Origin: CAZAQV01 sp964487255
GTDB taxonomy: Bacteria > Myxococcota_A > Polyangia > Polyangiales > CAZAQV01
DNA: 64,000 nt
Assembly: GCA_964487255.1 (NCBI GenBank)
Contig: CAZAQV010000008.1
Location: 171,983 to 235,982, forward strand
Direction: 5' to 3'
The position numbers were made by a program, and so were the translations under genes. The notes beneath the pieces are model-generated. The model was not told the DNA's origin, made no database searches, and saw only the letters and a list, made by a program, of their open reading frames with translations. Shown here piece by piece: positions 16,320-24,698 of this stretch (position 1 is its first letter; each line of letters starts with the position of its first letter).

Positions 16320-19300
16320 CACTGCTCGACGTCCCGTGTGCGTGGTCTCCAGAGCAAGACAAAAAAGCTCGGCACCACAAACACGGTCAAGACAGTCGAG
16401 AGTGCCAAGCCACCCAGCACGATCGCGCCGACACCGCGGTAGAGCTCTGAGCCGGAGCCGGTGAAGATGACCATGGGCAGCAGGCCAGCGAGCGATGTGG
16501 TCGCGGTCATCACAATCGGACGGACCCGGTTCTCGACGCCGGCACGGACGGCGGTCGTGAGGTCGTCGCCTTCTCGCAGACGAGCGAGCGCGCCGTCGAC
16601 GACGAGAATGGCATTGTTGACCACCACACCAATCAAGATCAGAAAACCGATGGCGGTCATGAGGTCGAGCGCTTGCGGAGCGAGCAGGGCGTCGACCAGC
16701 CTCAGAGCAATCACCCCGCCAGCTGCTGCGAGTGGGACGGTCACGAGGACCACGATCGGCGCCAGAAAATCCTCGAAGAGCGCGCTCATCAGCAAGTAGC
16801 TGATGATGAGGGCGAGAAGCAGGACACCCGCGAACTGACCCTTTGCGACTTCTAAGTCCCCGGCGGCACCGCTGTACGTCACCTGCACATCGGCAGGGAT
16901 GGTGCCGTCGGCCTTCATCAGCGTGATGACTTCGTTTTCGAGCTTGCGCAGAGCCGTCTCGAGCGGGAGGGTCTCCGGCGGCGACACGGTGAGCGTGATT
17001 GCACGTTCTCGTTCGATGCGCTGAATGGTGGTTGGCCCGAGTTCTTCACGGAGGTCCGCGACAACTGCCAGAGGTACGACGCCAGCAGGAGAGCTGATCG
17101 GGGCGGACAGCAGTTCATCGAGTGTCTCGATGGTCCGTCCGTTGCGTCGTTTCGCTTGAATCAACACATCGAGTTGAGGCTCCCCACGTGGGCCGAGTTC
17201 GCCGATATTCGCACCATCGATATACGCGTCGACCGTGAGTCCTAAATCGTTGGTTCGTACGTCGAGCGCCGCCGCATCCTGTCGTTTTGGATATGCTCGA
17301 AGTTCGGGTGCGCGCGAGTCGAGTGAGGGGACGGGACGAATCTGCGAGCCGGGTAGAACGCCCTGCAGGCGAGCAAACATGGCGCCGCCTACGCTCGAGA
17401 GCTTGTCCAAGTCCGAACTAGATAGGTTCACTTCAATCGAGCGACCGCCACCTCGTCGGCCAAAGAGCGAAGCCTGGGTGGTAAAGGAAAAATATCCGGG
17501 AATGCTGCCATGCACCTTTCGCAGCCAGCCTAGTAGTCCAGTCACCTTCTCTGGGTCTTTGGCGACCGCTCCAGCAAAAACCCGGCCTGGGTTACCTACA
17601 AAAAAGCTGCGATGCACCGCCGGAATCCCGTCCACCTCCTTGCCGATGTGCTTCGCGACGTCTGACTGGATCTCCTTGCCAAGGCTCTCAAGTTCCTCAA
17701 CTGACGTTCCAGGCGGTGGCGTCAAGATGCCAAAAATTAAATTGCGGTTGCCTGAAGGGAGATACTCAAGGGGCGGCAACAGCAAGACTACGGTGAGAGA
17801 ACAAGCCGCAACGGCCGTGACGACAACAACCAATGAGCGGGAGTTCTTTTCGCACAGCCAATGCACTTGTGACCCGATACGTTGACGAAAGCGCGCCCCA
17901 AACGCTTGCCACTTATCCGGTTTCTGATCCGCGTCGACCTTGCGGAGCTTGAGCACTTTTCCTGCCAGACCTGGAATTACCCATACCGAGACGATGAGTG
18001 AGGTGATCACCGCAAAGCTGATCGCAACGGCAACGTCGCGGAGCAACTGACCGACTTCGCCCTGCCAGGTGATGACCGGAATGAACACCGCCGCAGTTGT
18101 GGCTGTCGATGCCAACACGGCCCCCCACACCTCGCGGATGCCACGAAAAGCAGCGTCCTTGGCACTCGCCGCGCGGGTGCGCCAGGTGTCGATGCTCTCG
18201 AGTGAGACGATCGAGTTGTCGAGCACCATGCCGATCGCGAAGGTGATGCCAGCGAGGGAAACGACGTTGACCGAGCGGCCCAGAGCGCTCATGCCGAGCG
18301 CGGTACCAAATACACAGATCGGGATGGACAGACTCACGATGAGCGAGGCTCCAAAGCTACGCAAGAATAGGAACAGCACACAGATCGCAAGAGCTGCCCC
18401 AATCATGAGGTTCTGTTGAACGAGACTCAGCGCGCCCTCGATGTAGTCCACTTGGTCAGAAAGCACTTCGAACTGCAAGCCGCGTGGTGCAAACAGACTT
18501 TGATCGAGCTCCTCCACAACAGAACGAATTTGCTTCGTGACCTCTAGAACGTTGCTTCCCGCCTCGCGCCTTAATAGCAAGACGAGCGAAGGGCGGTCAT
18601 CGCTCATCGCGATACCGGTGGCTTCGCGCAGGCCGAGCGAAACATCCGCAACATCGCTCAAGCGAATCGGAGTGCCGTCGCTACCCGCACCCAGCACGAT
18701 CTTGCCGAGGTCCTCTGGGTTGGGGCTAACGGCCATCGTCCTTACGAGTAGGCGTTTGCGTCCGACCGTGATGTCTCCGCCCGAAACGTCACGCAGTTCC
18801 GCACGGACTGCAGTCGCCAATGCGGGGACGCTGATGCCGCGAGACACGAGGTCCGTCGGGTCGAAATCGATGAGAAAGATCGCGTCTCGCCCGCCGAGCA
18901 GGACCGTCTCGCCAATCCCGCGGATGCGCTGCAGTTGGGGAACGACCTTATCGTCCACCCAGGTGCGGTACGCCTCCACGGGCTTTCCCTCGACGGAGCG
19001 GACCGCGATTACGGCGAGCGGTGGACCACTGTCGTTGGCAGTCTCAACAGATGGGTCGTCAGCCGCCTCTGGATAGCCAGAGACTTGGGTGAGCTTGTTG
19101 GTGATTCGTACCAGCGCATCTTCAATGTTGGTGTCGACCGAGAATTCGATCTCGAGCCGCCCCTGATCAGGGGAAGCGGTGCTTGTCATTCGCGTAATAC
19201 CCTGCACGTCCTTGAGGGCGTCCTCCTGCGGCTCAAGGATTTCTGTCTCGACTTCTGTCGGGGACGCGCCAGGCCAACGTGTCTGCACTGTGAAGGTTGG

Positions 19301-19456
19301 GATCGCGATGTCCGGCGTCAGCTGAATCGGCAAGTCGAACACGGAAAGAAAGCCAAAGAGCACGACAAGGATGGCGGTGACCACGACGGTAACAGGACGT
19401 TCGACAGCAACGCCCAAGAGCCCGTGGGTCGAGGTGGGCGCTGGGTCTTCCTTCAT
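16319..19456 (-). CDS. RND-family efflux pump permease
   Basis: 1045 residues, the usual length for RND inner-membrane pumps. It starts with a cytoplasmic tail and TM1 (RPVTVVVTAILVVLFGFLSVFDLPIQL), has the two large periplasmic loops, and twelve membrane segments. TM4 contains AIGMVLDNSIVSLES: the proton-relay Asp is present with Asn beside it, a form common in the wide RND group. TM10 has LIGVVVNNAILVVDGAL. The periplasmic EILEPQEDALKDVQGI region matches the family (the 'E-x-x-x-P-x-E' stretch). Its ATG overlaps the stop of the adaptor gene by 4 bp (ATGA), so pump and adaptor are translationally coupled. No outer-membrane channel gene is nearby. Substrate cannot be inferred. Confidence 0.95.
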   Translation of the reverse strand: MKEDPAPTSTHGLLGVAVERPVTVVVTAILVVLFGFLSVFDLPIQLTPDIAIPTFTVQTRWPGASPTEVETEILEPQEDALKDVQGITRMTSTASPDQGRLEIEFSVDTNIEDALVRITNKLTQVSGYPEAADDPSVETANDSGPPLAVIAVRSVEGKPVEAYRTWVDDKVVPQLQRIRGIGETVLLGGRDAIFLIDFDPTDLVSRGISVPALATAVRAELRDVSGGDITVGRKRLLVRTMAVSPNPEDLGKIVLGAGSDGTPIRLSDVADVSLGLREATGIAMSDDRPSLVLLLRREAGSNVLEVTKQIRSVVEELDQSLFAPRGLQFEVLSDQVDYIEGALSLVQQNLMIGAALAICVLFLFLRSFGASLIVSLSIPICVFGTALGMSALGRSVNVVSLAGITFAIGMVLDNSIVSLESIDTWRTRAASAKDAAFRGIREVWGAVLASTATTAAVFIPVITWQGEVGQLLRDVAVAISFAVITSLIVSVWVIPGLAGKVLKLRKVDADQKPDKWQAFGARFRQRIGSQVHWLCEKNSRSLVVVVTAVAACSLTVVLLLPPLEYLPSGNRNLIFGILTPPPGTSVEELESLGKEIQSDVAKHIGKEVDGIPAVHRSFFVGNPGRVFAGAVAKDPEKVTGLLGWLRKVHGSIPGYFSFTTQASLFGRRGGGRSIEVNLSSSDLDKLSSVGGAMFARLQGVLPGSQIRPVPSLDSRAPELRAYPKRQDAAALDVRTNDLGLTVDAYIDGANIGELGPRGEPQLDVLIQAKRRNGRTIETLDELLSAPISSPAGVVPLAVVADLREELGPTTIQRIERERAITLTVSPPETLPLETALRKLENEVITLMKADGTIPADVQVTYSGAAGDLEVAKGQFAGVLLLALIISYLLMSALFEDFLAPIVVLVTVPLAAAGGVIALRLVDALLAPQALDLMTAIGFLILIGVVVNNAILVVDGALARLREGDDLTTAVRAGVENRVRPIVMTATTSLAGLLPMVIFTGSGSELYRGVGAIVLGGLALSTVLTVFVVPSFFVLLWRPRTRDVEQ

Positions 19457-20541
19457 GGGCTGCGTACCTGGACCTTCTGGTCGCGTCGCAGGCGCTCATT
19501 ACCCCGTGTCACCACAAGCGTGCCCTCCTTGAGTCCCTCAGCGCGGACGCGCGCGAGTTGTGCTCCTTTGCGAATGACTTGAACCACCACTGGTTGGGCC
19601 TTCTGCTCGACCACCAGGACGATTCGCGTCTCAGCGCGGTCTGTGATGAGCGCGTCGAGCGGAACCAAAAACCCGTCGTCGCGCGTTTCAAACGTGAATG
19701 TGGCATCTACCGCAAGACCCGGGATCAGCCAATCGTTCACCTCAGCGGGCACCACTCGGACCTGTGCAGCTCGAGTTTGAGGGTCGAGAGCTCGCACGAG
19801 CCCGATGATGCGAGCAGGAACGCGCTGGCTGCCATGCTCGAGCACGACCTTTGTCGTCGTGTCCATTTCAGCGAGGGCAGCGGCGTCGACCGAGACCAGT
19901 ACTTCGACTTGGTTTTCCGCAACCAGCTCCAGGGCTTGTTCACCGGGCCGGATGTAGTCGCCGGGATCAGCGAAGCGTCGTGTGATAACCCCGTCAAAGG
20001 GTGCGGCGATCTGATGACGGCTGAGCGTGACACGCGCGCTGACTTCCTCAGCCTCAAGAGAGTCTTTTTGAGCGCTCAGCGCCTCTGCTTCCGAAGTGGC
20101 CCGATCAATTTCTGCTGCTGGTACAGCGCGTGCGCCGGCGCTTTCAAATCGTTCGGCCTGTCGATACGCGAGGGTCCGTCGGGCTTCGATCTGTCGTTTC
20201 TCTGCTCGAACAGACTTAAGGCGCGCTCGGACAAGCCCTGGATCGATGCGCAAGAGAGTTTGGCCGGTCTTTACTTGGTCGCCCTCGCGGACCATCACTT
20301 CGAGAACGGTGCCCGCTTCTGCTGGGGAGAGCTGAGCGCGCGCCTTCGAACGCGTCAGTCCATAAAAGGTTCTGGTGCGCTGAAGGGGCCCGGTGCTGAC
20401 CTTCGCGACGTCGATGAGCGGAGGGCTCTCCCGTGCTGTACCCTGCGAAGAGGCTTCCTCGGCGCACGCACCCAAACTTAGACACAGCGCCCCCACCGCC
20501 ATTTGCAGTATGCTGCCCCTTGCCCGTCGCCTGTCTCGCAT
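19453..20541 (-). CDS. RND efflux periplasmic adaptor (MFP/HlyD-type lipoprotein)
   Basis: Start at ATG 20541 gives 362 residues with a lipoprotein signal ending LSLGAC. The order is that of AcrA/MexA proteins: beta-barrel and lipoyl half (KARAQLSPAEAGTVLEVMVREGDQVKTGQTLLRID), an alpha-hairpin (about 100-155, VRAEKRQIEARRTLAYRQAERFE), the second lipoyl half (IAAPFDGVITRRFADPGDYI), and a beta-barrel/membrane-proximal domain ending in LVVTRGNERLRRDQKVQV. Such adaptors bridge the RND pump to an outer-membrane channel. It overlaps the pump gene by 4 bp. Confidence 0.95.
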   Translation of the reverse strand: MRDRRRARGSILQMAVGALCLSLGACAEEASSQGTARESPPLIDVAKVSTGPLQRTRTFYGLTRSKARAQLSPAEAGTVLEVMVREGDQVKTGQTLLRIDPGLVRARLKSVRAEKRQIEARRTLAYRQAERFESAGARAVPAAEIDRATSEAEALSAQKDSLEAEEVSARVTLSRHQIAAPFDGVITRRFADPGDYIRPGEQALELVAENQVEVLVSVDAAALAEMDTTTKVVLEHGSQRVPARIIGLVRALDPQTRAAQVRVVPAEVNDWLIPGLAVDATFTFETRDDGFLVPLDALITDRAETRIVLVVEQKAQPVVVQVIRKGAQLARVRAEGLKEGTLVVTRGNERLRRDQKVQVRSP

Positions 20542-20621
20542 CGTAGATGCCGCTTTCCTAGGGCCCGTGAGGGCATTCTGCAAGCAAAGGTTTGAGCGAT
20601 TGGTCGCGCGTAAGTGCGACG

Positions 20622-20981
20622 CTAGCGGCGGGTGGAGACGAGGCTTGCCTTGTTCGTGGGCAGGACCGACGTCATGGCGCTTGCCCCAGTCTGGGCCGCA
20701 TCGGCAGCCTCAACGCGAGGTTCGACGACGATTGGCTCGATCGGAAGCGACACCCCTGCTGGTGGACTCGAGTCGAGCTCCGGTCGTGGAGCGGAGCTCT
20801 CGTTGGCCGACTTTGTGCTCGCTTCAAGAGGTTTTGTCTGCGCGGGTGCGGGTCGGAAGTCCGCCTCGGGTTCGGCCCCGGTGCTGAGCGCGGGCTTCTC
20901 TTCGCAGGCAATCAAACTTCCTGCAGCAAGCCCTGCGACGAGCCCCAGACCAAGTTTGTCGATGTGCAGATGCTTCGTCAT
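20622..20981 (-). CDS. Small Pro-rich lipoprotein
   Basis: 119 residues with a hydrophobic signal ending in AAGSLIAC and a Pro/Ala/Ser/Glu-rich mature part with no predicted fold. A GAAGG sequence lies at a good distance before the ATG. It precedes the RND adaptor on the same strand with an 80 bp gap, so it may share that transcript. No family recognised; low-complexity lipoproteins like this often act as periplasmic spacers, but that is not shown here. Confidence 0.6.
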   Translation of the reverse strand: MTKHLHIDKLGLGLVAGLAAGSLIACEEKPALSTGAEPEADFRPAPAQTKPLEASTKSANESSAPRPELDSSPPAGVSLPIEPIVVEPRVEAADAAQTGASAMTSVLPTNKASLVSTRR

Positions 20982-21148
20982 GGTGAACCTTCTCTCTGAG
21001 CCACGTCCTGCGGTCGCCGCTCAAATTTAGGAAGTGCAACCACTATGCCGTGGCCAACGCAGCGAGAGGCTTCCATTTTTCGGTGCTTGAGACCGGGTAG
21101 GGTCGCAGCGCTGCATCACGCATCGCCTCAGTGAGGCAATGCGTCACA

Positions 21149-22672
21149 CTACTCGGCTTTTGAGCGAACTTCGTACAGATCGGATCGCCGGTCGAGCCAT
21201 GTGCGAACCGTCCCGGTCCGTTCCGTGCGACGAAGCAGATCGATGTCGAGCTCATGCACCAACATCGTTTCAACGTTGGGGGTTGCCTCGGCGGCGACTC
21301 CGTCCCGCGCAAAAGGAATGTCCGAAGGTGTCAGAATACAAGACTGCGCGTAGTGAATGTCAGCGCCCTCGACCTGCGGTAGGTTGCCGCATGCGCCGCT
21401 GAGCACGCAGTAGACGTGGTTTTCGATACAACGTGCTTGGGCGCAGGAGCGGACGCGCAAGTGACCGGAACGAATGTCAGTGTTGTAAGGCACGAACACA
21501 ATCTGAGCGCCTTTCGCTCGCGTAATTCGTGACAGTTCTGGGAACTCGATGTCGTAACATATCGTAATCGCCACACGTCCACTGTCGGTGTCGAATACAC
21601 GAATCTCGTCACCTGGAACAACACCCCACCAACGTTGTTCGCTCGGCGTAATATGGATCTTGTATTGCTTTTGGATGCTGCCATCGCGACCGAAGAGGTA
21701 GGCGATGTTGTAGAGCTTGTCGTCTTCGACGGTGAGGTGCGAGCCACCAACAATGTTCACGTTGTATTGGATGGCTTTCGTGGAAAAGAACTCCACGTAG
21801 CGGTCCGTAAACTCACTCAGGCGACGCGCTGTCGATGCAGGATCCTTGTCGGCCACCAATTCGAGCAGCTGGTTCGTGAGCAACTCAGGGAAGACCACAA
21901 AATCGGCTCGGTAGTCTCCTGCGGTGTCGATGAAGAACTCGCACTGTCGTGCGAAGTCCTCGAACGACGAGACCTGACGCATTTGATATTGCACAGTCGC
22001 GATGCGTACTTTGCCGACGCTATCTCCTTCCGGAATATAAGCCGGGTTGTGCCACTCCATCAGTACGGCATTGCCCGCGGACTCCTTATCATTTGGCAGG
22101 TAGCCACGGATGACATTCTTGATGATGAAACCATTCGCCAGCTGCGCCGTCAGAACCGGGTCGTGGAGTTCTTTCGCCACCACCGCACGAACATACGCCT
22201 TGGGTGAGTAGTCCTTGGCATGAAGGTGATAGCCGGGAATCCGGCCTGCGATCATGATGCGCTTCAAGTTGAGTTTTTCGACGAGCCACTTGCGCTCTTC
22301 GTAGAGTCGACGAGCGAGACGCATCCCGCGCATATCGGGATCGACCACAATGTCGATGCCGTACAGTGTGTCTCCCTCTGGGTCGTGGTTGGAGATCGAG
22401 CTGCGGGCCGTGATCTCGTTGAATGTGTGCTGATCTTCGTAGTCAGACTCAGAGATGATCAGGCTACTTGAAGCGGCAACGACCTTGCCGTCGATCTCCA
22501 CGCACATCTGACCGTCTTGGAATCGTTCGATCTGACTCTCGAACTGCGCTCGCGACCACGGGGCCATGTTGGGGAAGCACTTTTCTTGTAGAGCAGCGAC
22601 TTGCTCATAGTCCGCTTTCTGAAGCGATCTGACCTCGAGACGGCTTTCAACTTCGTGGTCATCGGTCGACAT
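21149..22672 (-). CDS. GNAT acetyltransferase fused to a carbon-nitrogen hydrolase (nitrilase superfamily)
   Basis: Start at ATG 22672 gives 507 residues. Residues 1-200 form a GNAT domain: LEVRSLQKADYEQVAAL at the start and VVDPDMRGMRLARRLYEERK, the acetyl-CoA-binding R/Q-x-x-G-x-G/A-type loop. Residues 220-490 form a nitrilase-type hydrolase with the catalytic triad in place: Glu in VFPELLTNQLL, Lys in KQYKIHITPSEQ, Cys in AITICYDIEFPEL. Fused GNAT-nitrilase proteins are a known bacterial family whose substrates are mostly undefined; an amide-hydrolysis step coupled to acyl transfer on a small metabolite is likely. The gene stands alone, with a terminator of the next gene just upstream. Confidence 0.92.
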   Translation of the reverse strand: MSTDDHEVESRLEVRSLQKADYEQVAALQEKCFPNMAPWSRAQFESQIERFQDGQMCVEIDGKVVAASSSLIISESDYEDQHTFNEITARSSISNHDPEGDTLYGIDIVVDPDMRGMRLARRLYEERKWLVEKLNLKRIMIAGRIPGYHLHAKDYSPKAYVRAVVAKELHDPVLTAQLANGFIIKNVIRGYLPNDKESAGNAVLMEWHNPAYIPEGDSVGKVRIATVQYQMRQVSSFEDFARQCEFFIDTAGDYRADFVVFPELLTNQLLELVADKDPASTARRLSEFTDRYVEFFSTKAIQYNVNIVGGSHLTVEDDKLYNIAYLFGRDGSIQKQYKIHITPSEQRWWGVVPGDEIRVFDTDSGRVAITICYDIEFPELSRITRAKGAQIVFVPYNTDIRSGHLRVRSCAQARCIENHVYCVLSGACGNLPQVEGADIHYAQSCILTPSDIPFARDGVAAEATPNVETMLVHELDIDLLRRTERTGTVRTWLDRRSDLYEVRSKAE

Positions 22673-22718
22673 GCAAGTCTTGTGCGGTCTGGGGGCGCAG
22701 TTGGCAACCCCAGAATGC

Positions 22719-22742
22719 AAAAAGCCCCACAAAAGTGGGGCT
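22719..22742 (-). terminator. Rho-independent terminator of the outer-membrane-type protein gene
   Basis: On the minus strand AGCCCCAC, loop TTTT, GTGGGGCT, followed by TTTTGC. The 8-bp GC-rich perfect stem with a T run lies 24 bp after the stop codon of the gene at 22766-23473 and upstream of the GNAT-nitrilase gene, which therefore needs its own promoter. Confidence 0.88.
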
Positions 22743-22765
22743 TCACCGTCTTTGCGCGACGAACG

Positions 22766-23473
22766 CTAGGGCATGTAGATGTGAAAGCCGAGCTGTGCAC
22801 CGACGCTTGTCACGATGTTCGGATCAGCAGCGGCCGTCCCGAAGGTAATGCCAAAATCGTCACCATCGGGTTTTGAGAAACCGACTTGTGCACCGATGCC
22901 GCCGGAAAAGCTGAGCATGGGAAAGCCGAGCGCGGACATGAAGAACTCAGCGCCGAGCAGACCATTGAGGTTTCCGTTGAAGTTGACGCCAGTCCCGGGG
23001 TCGTTGAGACCCAATCCAAGGCCTACTCGCCCAAAGAGGCGCACATGTTCCCAAGTATGAAGTCCGATCAGGTAACCACCTTCGATCGCGAACGCCCATG
23101 TCGTGTCGGGCTGCGTTCCGAACCCGATGCCCAAGCCTACGTCGAAACCCGAGGTGTCATCGTTCCACATGCGAATGCCGACCGGTGCCGCACCTGTGAA
23201 ATAGCCGATGCCAAGTCGTCCGTTGGCTGCGCTCGCCGAACCGGACCCACTTGTCGCGAGCGTGTCGCCGCCCGATGTCCCGAGCGAGGAGTTGGTATCG
23301 AGCGAGGAACTCGTGTCGTACGAGGTGTCGTTCTCTGTCTCGGCGGTCGTCGTTGTGTCTGCTTCGACATCGGTGTCGGCCTCAGCGCTTCCTTCGATTT
23401 CATAGTCTTGCGCTTGAACGGGTAACGCGCTGAGCAAAGCTGCTGCACTCAAGACGATAAGTTTTCGGGTCAT
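22766..23473 (-). CDS. Secreted beta-rich protein, probable outer-membrane protein
   Basis: Start at ATG 23473, with AAAGGA upstream, gives 235 residues and a cleavable signal (MTRKLIVLSAAALLSALPVQA). A low-complexity acidic/Ser/Thr stretch (about 25-75, including AEADTDVEADTTTTAET) is followed by a Gly-rich beta region with alternating hydrophobic residues, e.g. FDVGLGIGFGTQPDTTWAF and LFGRVGLGLGLND. This looks like a small beta-barrel behind a flexible linker, although the C-terminus ends in YMP rather than Phe. A terminator lies immediately downstream. Function unknown. Confidence 0.7.
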   Translation of the reverse strand: MTRKLIVLSAAALLSALPVQAQDYEIEGSAEADTDVEADTTTTAETENDTSYDTSSSLDTNSSLGTSGGDTLATSGSGSASAANGRLGIGYFTGAAPVGIRMWNDDTSGFDVGLGIGFGTQPDTTWAFAIEGGYLIGLHTWEHVRLFGRVGLGLGLNDPGTGVNFNGNLNGLLGAEFFMSALGFPMLSFSGGIGAQVGFSKPDGDDFGITFGTAAADPNIVTSVGAQLGFHIYMP

Positions 23474-23583
23474 TGGGGGGATCCTTTCGCTTGGAATTCT
23501 AGGTTGAGGGGTGTGATGCGGCACGACCCCTAACACGAAGGCGCGGGGACGTGAGCAAAAAATCAAGTTGAAAAGTGCGGTTC

Positions 23584-24486
23584 TTACAGCACGAAAGCAA
23601 CGAATACGGCGCTGCCACCGGTGACTTCGACGATTCCAAAAAGGAAACCGAGCCCACCATCTCTTCGAAGTGGCGGGCCACCGTAGACGACCGAGCCCCC
23701 CGAAACGGGTGCCTGCCAGAGGCGACTACGCACCCATGCTTCGGATGGTGCCACGCCCGTGCTGAAGCTTTGGATATCCGCGTAAGACACGTTGACGGTC
23801 AGGATCTGCCCGGAACCGCCGGCCGCCCAGTTGATGATGGGGCGAGAGCCCGCCGCCACGCAGCCAAAACCCACGGACAGCACGCTGGTCGGCGCTGGCT
23901 CGCAGTTCGGCATGTCGATGGGGCAGTCTACCGGATTGCTGCTCGCGACGTCGACGCGAATATTGTTGTATTCGGAGCACACGATGCCCACGGCCTGGTT
24001 GAGGCTGGTGTTGGTGGTCGATGGGCTGCCAAAGTACGTCGAACCCGCGCCCGACCCAAAACTCGTCGACGATGTGCTCTCGCCGCCAAAGCCGCTGTTG
24101 GTCGCGGTGCCAGCGCCACCAAAAGCTCCATTGGTGGTGACCGTGATGTGTGGCGCACCATCGAAAGCGTCGCCGAAAGTTCCGATCTCTAGAGCCTGCT
24201 CTTGATAGCCAATCTCGCCCATCGCGGGCAGCGTGTCGATATGCTTGCGAAGCGACTCGGCGATGGCGTCGATTTCATGGTCCGTGAAGCGCCAACCCGT
24301 CGTGGTTTCAACCTGGTAGAGGGTTTTGATGACCCCTGCTTCGATCTCCAGAGCTTCTTCCTGTACTTCAAGGTCGCTGGTGTCGGTCGGTTGGGTGCAG
24401 CCGAGTAGCGACGTGCCGCTGAGTAGCGACATGCCGCTGAGTAGCGACAGAGTACAGAGTTTCCAAATAATCTTTCCGGGTCGCAT
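23584..24486 (-). CDS. Hypothetical lipoprotein with repeated signal-peptide segment
   Basis: Start at ATG 24486 gives 300 residues. The signal peptide contains the repeats LLSGMS, LLSGTS and LLGCTQ, encoded by three 18-bp tandem DNA units (24396-24449), the last carrying the lipidated Cys. The first 100 mature residues are acidic and helical; the centre is Gly/Ser/Thr-rich (TNSGFGGESTSSTSFGSG); the C-terminal part has a hydrophobic stretch (GGLGFLFGIVEVTGGSAVFVAFVL) that could insert in a membrane. No family recognised. It is divergent from the receiver-DnaJ gene, sharing a 212 bp upstream region. Confidence 0.6.
   Translation of the reverse strand: MRPGKIIWKLCTLSLLSGMSLLSGTSLLGCTQPTDTSDLEVQEEALEIEAGVIKTLYQVETTTGWRFTDHEIDAIAESLRKHIDTLPAMGEIGYQEQALEIGTFGDAFDGAPHITVTTNGAFGGAGTATNSGFGGESTSSTSFGSGAGSTYFGSPSTTNTSLNQAVGIVCSEYNNIRVDVASSNPVDCPIDMPNCEPAPTSVLSVGFGCVAAGSRPIINWAAGGSGQILTVNVSYADIQSFSTGVAPSEAWVRSRLWQAPVSGGSVVYGGPPLRRDGGLGFLFGIVEVTGGSAVFVAFVL
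24396..24449 (-). repeat. Three 18-bp tandem repeats inside a signal peptide
   Basis: Two identical units (tgccgctgagtagcgaca at 24414-24431 and 24432-24449) and one diverged unit at 24396-24413. Being 18 bp, they keep the frame and each adds six hydrophobic/small residues to the signal peptide of the lipoprotein gene at 23584-24486. Such repeats can change length by replication slippage. Confidence 0.85.
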
Positions 24487-24698
24487 GCTCACGGGATACT
24501 GTAGACAAGGGTACCATTGCAACAATCGATGCGCACGGTTCCACGGGCAAAAGGCCGAAGACGGCCGGGTTTTCGGGTCGTCGGCGCAAAGCCGCCCAAG
24601 TGAGAGTGTATGTTCATGTAGGTGAGGTTGGCGCTGACGAGTTGTAGCGGCTTCTGGTAACCTGCTTCGGTGCAGCTGGAAGGGGCATCAATCGCGCG

